Positions 57,975 through 64,000 of a DNA stretch of 64,000 bases are shown one piece after another; position 1 is the first letter of the stretch, and every line of letters begins with the position of its first letter. The notes below the pieces were generated by a model. The model had not been told where the DNA came from and did no database searches. It saw only the letters and a program-made list of their open reading frames with translations. Origin of the DNA: Nymphaea colorata (taxonomy: Eukaryota > Streptophyta > Magnoliopsida > Nymphaeales > Nymphaeaceae); contig NC_045140.1 of NCBI RefSeq assembly GCF_008831285.2, positions 11,280,505 to 11,344,504 on the forward strand, read 5' to 3'. A program made the translations under genes and the position numbers.

Positions 57975-58316
57975 ATCTTTGAGAAAAGACCTACCAAGAT
58001 TAAGAACTATGGGATTTGGCTCCGTTACCAGAGCAGGACTGGGTATCACAACATGTATAAGGAATACCGAGACACCACTCTTAATGGTGCTGTTGAACAG
58101 ATGTACGATGAGATGGCTTCTCGACATCGTGTAAGGTTCTCATGCATTCAAATAATCAAGACTTCTATAGTGCCTGCTAAGCTGTGCAAGAGGGAGAATA
58201 CCAAGCAGTTTCATGACTCCAAAATCAAGTTTCCTTTGATCTATAAGAAGTTGAGGCCCCCTACCAGAAAGCTGAAGACCACCTTCAAGGCCTCGAGGCC
58301 TAACTTGTTCATGTAA
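57975..58316 (+). CDS. RPL18A: RPL18A exon 4 (C-terminal two thirds)
   Basis: It follows acceptor CTGCAG and codes 113 residues from [15 protein letters not shown] to SRPNLFM, then TAA. It is the largest and best conserved part of L18a, with no lesion. Confidence 0.95.
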   Translation: MFEKRPTKIKNYGIWLRYQSRTGYHNMYKEYRDTTLNGAVEQMYDEMASRHRVRFSCIQIIKTSIVPAKLCKRENTKQFHDSKIKFPLIYKKLRPPTRKLKTTFKASRPNLFM

Positions 58317-59797
58317 TTCTGGTTGATGAGAAGCTTTAGTATTACCGATCTATCAGTTGATTTAACAGTCGTGAGGTGTAGGAAAATCAATTGGACATCT
58401 ATTAGCAAGGCCAGTGGCTACTTTTTCTCCTCAAACATATTTTAAATCCTGGATTTTTGCTGTGGAAGTAATTGTCGGTTGTTCTTGTTATCCTTGAGAT
58501 AAGTTACATTTCCAGATTGTTAAACTTATAATCTGCTCATTTTATCCCACTGTCCCCTAATCCTGGATTTCTGCTGTGGAAATAATTGTCGTGGTTGTTC
58601 TTGTTGTCCTTGAGATAAGTCACATTTCCAGTTTGTTAGACTTTATGATCTACTCATTTTATCCCACTGACCACTGTCCCCGGTTAATGGGCAACTTCTT
58701 CATTTTGATCTCGCTCTCTCTCCACGCATGACATTCAGAATTAAGTATGATATTTATAATCTTTGATGATCCGACAGCGCTCTCTCAAGTGCTTTGAGTG
58801 TTTTCAGCAATCGGTATTGGACATTTAGTCCTATGGTAAGTTCATAACGAAATATTTGGATTAAAGTCTCAACGTACTGGACGGACAACTTAACATTTTT
58901 GTTTAACATGTTTTGGTACCCGTTTTTCTTGGTGTCTTATTAGGTCTCTTATTATGTGCGTGTGTCTGAAGATTTTTGCTGCCCAGTTGGTGTTGCTATT
59001 AAATAAACCTGAGGAGGTTTCTATGGAGTGCGTATTTTATGCGGTCAGATTGTGCAAGAAATTCAGTTGATTTATCCGAATATAATTGTATAGAACTCAA
59101 CTTTACCCCAACTTATAGATAATTAAAAATAAAAGTTCAAGGTATGATCAAATTCTTCTCCAAGCTGGTGCACTTCACGTACTTTGCCTTTAACCTTTAA
59201 TATTTGAAGTCACGATCTTATTGGTTTTTTGTCTCTTTTGTGATAACAGGAAGGAGGAAACACATAGATAATATATTGGGTATAATCTTAATCCTATCAG
59301 CCAATTCTTACTAGTAAGGGTGTAGTAGGGTCTGTGAGATGGATCAGTCAGCAGATTACATCGAATTGAATATCAGTTAGTTGCATCGATATCATCTATT
59401 CTAGCATGACCAAATACCCTCAATTTCATATCATCTCTTCTATCGTTACCAGATACCTTCAATGTCTATTATCTTCGTTCTTGTGAGGTGCTTGTAGTGG
59501 TGTGGGTTTTGAACTTTCTCATGCTGAGCTCCTCCACATGTAGCTCAAAAATTAGACCATGCTTAGGGTTGCTTTAGGGCTCATTTGGCAATAATAACAA
59601 ATTTGTTGAATTTGCCTTAAAAATTAGGGCAAATGCGAGGAACGTTTTGTAAAAGTGTTTTATAGATCTGCCTTAATTTTTAAGGTAGGTTTATGAGATA
59701 GTAACATTTTGTTTTTTTCTGTTGCCAAACTTAAATATTTGAAAGGTGAATTCAGCCTAGATGGCCTTGAGAGGTGTAATATAACAACTGGTTGGGC
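58317..59797. other. RPL18A 3' flank and intergenic DNA
   Basis: The 3' UTR must lie in the first few hundred bases, but no clear polyadenylation signal can be singled out. A tandem direct repeat occupies 58447-58669. Beyond that I see no gene. Confidence 0.5.
58447..58669. repeat. Two-unit tandem repeat (about 110 bp each)
   Basis: Units 58447-58552 and 58561-58669 share TCCTGGATTT, CTGTGGAA, CTTGAGATAAGT and CATTTTATCCCACTG in the same order, with a few mismatches. They probably lie in the 3' UTR or just beyond. Confidence 0.8.
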
Positions 59798-59965
59798 CAA
59801 TGGCGGAGGCAGAAAATTTTTATGGAGGAACACTCATTCATAGAGTTTCATACCCAAAAACACTCACGTGTATAACAAAACAAATATTTGACGATTTTGG
59901 GGTGAAAATAAAGAAACATTGGGGGGTTGGTGTGGGCAATGAGCACATATGTAGCTTCGCCACTG
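59798..59965. mobile_element. hAT-type MITE with perfect 8-bp target duplication
   Basis: The left end CAATGGCGGAGGC pairs with the right end GCTTCGCCACTG (complement CAGTGGCGAAGC). GGTTGGGC flanks both sides (59790-59797, 59966-59973). The core of 168 bp is non-coding. Confidence 0.8.
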
Positions 59966-61408
59966 GGTTGGGCTAGTGGATGTATAGCATGTGTTGCCAG
60001 TCTGGTACGTATACCTCTGTGCCATGTGAAATAGGAGCATTATTATAACTTGTACATGTAGTGCTTATACAAGGTACTGACCCAGCCATGAACCCTGAGG
60101 GCAAAGGGGAAAGGGGAGAGCTATGTTTCTTATCCAAGCAGACAGATTATTCCTCCGCTCACCTGGAATTGACCAAGATGAAAGCTGCCGCAAGCTCTAA
60201 CCAGTTTTATCAATTTTGGGCGAGCAAGTTGTAAGAGCAACTTTGTGAAAGATGGTGATGATCCTAGATCAAGTCTTAACATGCAGCTTATGCATTTGGA
60301 GTTTTTCCATAGTGTTTGTCGTAATTGAAATTGGTGGTTGGGGCTCACCTAGTGCTTCATTTTTGAGGAGCAAAATATTAGGGCTGTTTGATCACCCTGG
60401 ATCTTAGATCTAAGGTGATATAAGATATTGAGGTCCTAAATTCCAAGACTTTCGATTATTTATTTTAAAAAAAATTGAGAATTTTCTTTTTTGAAGCATA
60501 CAAGAGCAATTATGTGAATTTATAACTTCAAGGAGTATAGCACAACTAGGCGGCTATGTTTCAATTCCTATGGTCACTTTCATGCTCCATTACATTTCTC
60601 TTTTGAGCTATAAACAATGGCCAAGTGCAATACTTTAGTTGAAGGGCGTAGTATAGGTGCACTTAGACCCCGAAATAAAAGTGTAGCCTTGGGGATTTTC
60701 AATAAAAGGCAGTTTTCCATAATAAAGTAATAAACTACATGAAATTAGAATGATTGCATGTTTAATCTGTGGATCACAAGTGAAGCAGCTTTTCTTCTGA
60801 GTAGATATTTAGGCTAGGTTTGTTTCCCCTTGGATGATGGATCAATCTCAAATCCACTATGCACGATATCCACTGTTTAAACAAAATAGTAGATTTCGAC
60901 TGCTAACTTGTTAAAAACTGTTGACCGGACCCCAAATCCATGGAGATGAAAATATGTAGCAACAGGAGGATGAAGGAAACATGGCCTTATGGATGAGCTC
61001 AGCTCTGCGATAAGCAAATGTGGCCCGGGAGGGATAATGAGGATCTTAAATTCATGGCTCCCAATTTTATAGTTTTTAAGAATAATGAATTTGAACTTAA
61101 CTTTGGATCTAACCCTCGAAATTAAAATTGTTCTCGAAAATTCTGTGCAAGAAATAGAAGGGTTTGTTATGCATCAGCCATATGCATCATGTTCTTCTTC
61201 ACTAGAATTGGACAGCAGGAAGATTGCTGTGATTTTATTTTCTTACTATTCCGGATGAGCTATACCTAATTATAAACATGGAAGGAAGAATTTGGTCCAA
61301 TCTAATTGTCGATAAGAGTCTTATTCTTCTTAACTGCACTTCTGATGAGGGAATAGACTCATTTAAGCACGTCAAAATTGTCAAGAACGCTAGTTTTTAC
61401 AAATCTTG
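59966..61408. other. Intergenic DNA, no supported gene
   Basis: AT-rich sequence. Frames near 60130-60350 and 61278 have no recognisable domain. A stretch at 60384-60480 (TGTTTGATCACCCTGGATCT) resembles the end of the Tourist-like MITEs at 5-6 kb. Confidence 0.4.
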
Positions 61409-61770
61409 TGGGTGCTTGGATGATACCCTCAACAAACTTGGTTTTGTAAAAATAAATTTTTGTGAAAACTTGATTAAATATTCAGTTTTCGAAATCTTGT
61501 TTGGAAGGGGCAAAGTTGATTTTACCTGAAAAGCTTTTCGTTAAAACGTAGTTTTGACAAAATCAAGATTTGATGTCATCCAAACGCACTTCAAATGATG
61601 TTTTGAAGGCAAGACCACGTTATGAGCTATCTTCCAAATGCCCACTTAAGCTATTAAGGCGAAAGCAAACAATGTTTCAGCAAAGTAAAGCTTTGATGTA
61701 ATCCAAATTCAACTTAATTGATGCTTTGAAGGCAAAACCTTGTTTTTTAAGCTATCATCCAAATACCTCC
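61409..61770. mobile_element. MITE-like inverted-repeat element
   Basis: The left end GGGTGCTTGGATGATACC and the complement of the right end GGAGGTATTTGGATGATAGC are inverted repeats. Inside, TTGATGT.ATCCAAA...TTTGAAGGCAA...CTATC.TCCAAAT occurs twice in direct orientation (about 61572-61640 and 61694-61764). Superfamily unclear. Confidence 0.45.
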
Positions 61771-63167
61771 ATAAATTAATGAAGTAAAAAAAAAAACGGT
61801 TTCTTTCTTATGAGCATTATAAAAAGGCGGTCTTCGAACTGAATGGACTGATTCACTGGTTCCGTTCAGTTAGTTGTGAATATAGCTGGGCTACTAGGTG
61901 CTTCGTTGTGGAGTCCTCATGCATGCCTTTGCGAACACATTCTATGATATAATACTCTAAGTGTGTTTTAGAAGTCCTTACATATGTGGCTGCAAGCTTC
62001 GCCTTACGACTCAGTGCATCTGCCACGGCATTGGTTCTTTATCTGCCACGGCATTGGTTCTTTATGCCTTGTACTCCAACGCAAAACCAAGCAGCCGCTA
62101 TAAAATCTTGTCAATGGCTTTTTTTAAGGTCAGCAAGACATTTTTTAAAATGAAAGAAAAAACAAAAACTATAAATATTAAAAAAATATGTAAAAGTTAA
62201 ACATGACTCAAATAAGATGGGACAAGATGTTATACTTTGACTCAAATAAGATGTGACAAGATGTTATACTTAGTTGGTATAAAACTTTGTCTTGGAGAGT
62301 TAAAACTCCGAAGTCAACCCACTACCCCAGGGTTTTTTTTTTTTAAGGATAATATATCGATTTTTTTTAGAGTTTAAAAATCAACAACTTGAAGTATGCC
62401 CACTCACAAAAACTTCTATAATTTTAGAGATATTAAAGTTTAAATTTAATATATAATAACAAAAAAAAAAACCGATGGAGCTCAATCTAGAAGCCCACCA
62501 CCCCACATACGTGTATTAGCAAAAACCCGGCTGACATTTTTCATTTTTCCCATTTTTAAAGAATATTTTTGTCGGCCGTTGGTTGACAGTCGCTCTGACG
62601 TTCCGTTTCCGATGTTCGAGCCTTCGCATCCGCGGTCCTCACTCACGTGACAGGGCACGTGATGCCCGTCAACACCCAGGACAGCCAATTACCAAAAACC
62701 CCTCGTAGGCAATTTTTTTCTCTTCGATTTCCGTCTCCGTGCTTTACTGATAGCACAAACATGTGATGGGTAATTTGGTCTTTTAGGTTGCTCGTGGTGG
62801 GAAAGGCCGACGCCTTCTACTTTGACCAGCGACCATTTCCTCGACCCCCGTGTCTCCCGATTCGGAAATTCTGTTATCCGACTCGGGTCAGTTAGCAATT
62901 CAGGTTCAGATCTAATATCGATCGGACCCGGATTCAGATGCCTATAAGGTGATCAGTGAAAATTTATGTAACAAAATCGCGTTTGTCCTGCTACTTTTTC
63001 CCCGCGTTTGAATAGGAAACGTGATCATCCAAACAGCAGGTATTTTGAATGGAAACAAGTTTTCAATTCATGGTGCTCTACCATTTTTAGACTTTTCGAC
63101 AAATTAATTTTGATGTGAATAAAACCGGTTAACTCGTTTAACTTTTGGGGACGTTTGGCAATGAGAT
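61771..63167. other. Intergenic DNA with short duplications and G-boxes
   Basis: No host gene. It holds a gypsy fragment, a 34-bp tandem duplication at about 62204-62271 (GACTCAAATAAGATG twice) and two CACGTG words at 62644-62662 that could be part of a promoter. GATCCGGATTCAGATCC-type dispersed repeat words lie at 62870-62950. Confidence 0.4.
61960..62130 (-). pseudogene. Ty3/gypsy pol fragment (end of RNase H)
   Basis: The minus strand reads a KIL-RLLGF-LEYK-type stretch and then NAVADALSRKA, the conserved gypsy RNase H end (xNxVADALSR). A stop and a 23-bp tandem duplication (CTGCCACGGCATTGGTTCTT twice at about 62021-62066) break it. No LTR or other gypsy domain is nearby. Confidence 0.6.
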
Positions 63168-63352
63168 CAGGGACGGAGTCAGGATTTTTTTAAGAGCTGG
63201 CCAAATGGTCCATCGAATTTATTTGGATAGAACCAAACTAAATTCAAATATAAAAAATACATTACCCAACCAAAATTTTTCAATTTTTGTAATGTATATT
63301 TTTTTTTCAAGTAGTTGGGGCGGGCCACGACCTAGGCTTCCCTCTGCCCCTG
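63168..63352. mobile_element. hAT-type MITE
   Basis: It starts CAGGGACGGAGTCAGG and ends CCTCTGCCCCTG (complement CAGGGGCAGAGG). The interior closely follows the MITE at 7333-7524 (ACCAAACTAAATTC, AATATAAAAAATAC, GACCTAGGC words). The 8-bp flanks AATGAGAT and AATAGGAC agree at five positions. Confidence 0.7.
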
Positions 63353-64000
63353 AATAGGACTAATTTATATTTTAATATAGTGTTTCCTGAATCTACTCTA
63401 ATCTTTGCAGTAGATTTATGTAACAATTTGAAGTTATCCTTGTCAAACGGCTCCTAGTTTTGCAAGATTATAAACGGGCGGGTGGGGTGTGTGTTGGTGT
63501 TGAAGATGAGCCAAGCTTGAACATACCTAGTCAGATTAGTTTCGAGACTTTACCAGCCCTAGCTATCTCAAACATTTTTGTTTTTTTGTTGTTTTCATTT
63601 TAGACCTGTTTTCTTCACGCGTGAGACAGTGGTAACTTTCCCATGACTTTTTCCTTTGCCTGTTTTACTGCTTTAGATTGAGCTCCCTCGCCCATGTTAA
63701 ACGGGTCAGATTGAGATCTTGGGGAATCTGATCCACAACTGCCAACAGTTGCAGAAAGTCCCCTGCTGATCTGATCCATTTGCATTCCTACTTGAAACCG
63801 GATTCGATATCAGAGAAGATCTGAATCCTAATGTAGGCGCGCCCAATTGATTATGAAGTACCATTCTATCATAGCCCAGCTAATTGGATTCATATTTCAT
63901 ACATTGTATTGCTCCCCCACCAGACTCCAAATCGTGATCTAAACAAGATCGGTATCATCAAGTCAGATTTCAAAAAACCGATCCATTCAAAATTTGGTCC
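63353..64000. other. Intergenic DNA to window end
   Basis: No gene supported. The last 300 bases carry GATCTGATCC/GATTCGATATC words of the same dispersed-repeat flavour as 10.2-10.5 kb. Confidence 0.4.

Larger units (their letters stand above)
32673..58316 (+). other. RPL18A: Gene locus: 60S ribosomal protein L18a (eL20), four coding exons
   Basis: Exons 32673-32687, 32765-32880, 33322-33385 and 57975-58316 join to 537 bp, that is 178 residues plus stop, the usual plant length. The protein is a structural component of the large cytosolic ribosomal subunit. Diagnostic blocks are [72 protein letters not shown] and the C-terminus [16 protein letters not shown]. Every intron has GT and AG ends (GTTAGT..CCAG, GTACGG..GTAG, GTACCA..GCAG) and no stop or frameshift is present, so the gene looks functional. 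The oddity is intron 3, about 24.6 kb, of which about 22.9 kb is a retroelement complex. Plants usually have several RPL18A paralogues. Confidence 0.95.

Overview
This window is nuclear DNA from a flowering plant. The evidence is a spliced cytosolic ribosomal protein gene with plant-type introns and telo-box-like promoter motifs, plus plant-type Copia and PIF/Harbinger elements and hAT MITEs. The species cannot be fixed from the sequence. The background is AT-rich, while one retroelement family at about 35-57.8 kb is clearly GC-rich. I support one intact host gene; most other content is transposable elements and their debris.

Layout. (1) 1-11.7 kb: intergenic DNA with microsatellites, two Tourist/PIF-like MITEs and at least two hAT MITEs with 8-bp target duplications. 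(2) 11.75-29.22 kb: a three-level nest. A plus-strand Copia element (Copia-2, LTRs at both ends) has a minus-strand Copia element (Copia-1, 12007-24504) inserted in its 5' LTR. Copia-1 is in turn split by a 7.7-kb PIF/Harbinger element (15381-23074). That element encodes a transposase (one in-frame stop at a splice junction) and a Myb/SANT-like partner. It also carries intron-containing fragments of two host genes: a cationic amino acid transporter and a cystinosin homologue. (3) 29.98-32.44 kb: a probable large non-autonomous PIF-like element with TTA target duplications. (4) 32.67-58.32 kb: a 60S ribosomal protein L18a (eL20) gene with four coding exons, 178 codons and intact splice sites. 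Its third intron is about 24.6 kb because it holds the GC-rich retroelement complex. (5) 58.3-64 kb: intergenic DNA with two more hAT MITEs, another MITE, a Ty3/gypsy fragment and short tandem duplications.

The intron complex is the most striking object. Copies of one LTR family (LTR about 1.29 kb, TG...CA ends, initiator-Met PBS, polypurine tract) lie in alternating orientation: L (minus), R (plus), T (minus), plus fragments at both edges. The family carries long gag-like reading frames but no protease, reverse transcriptase or integrase that I can see, so it looks like a large non-autonomous (LARD-type) element. L and R form a head-to-head palindrome with arms of about 4.7 kb around a 0.52-kb spacer. 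R and T meet tail to tail in a second inverted arrangement. Arm L is a mosaic: its gag part matches T, and its leader and LTR match R.

How parts work together: if RPL18A is expressed, the spliceosome must remove an intron containing two long inverted repeats. The PIF transposase and Myb-like protein would normally act together on PIF-type ends. I read the sequence by eye; identities are qualitative.
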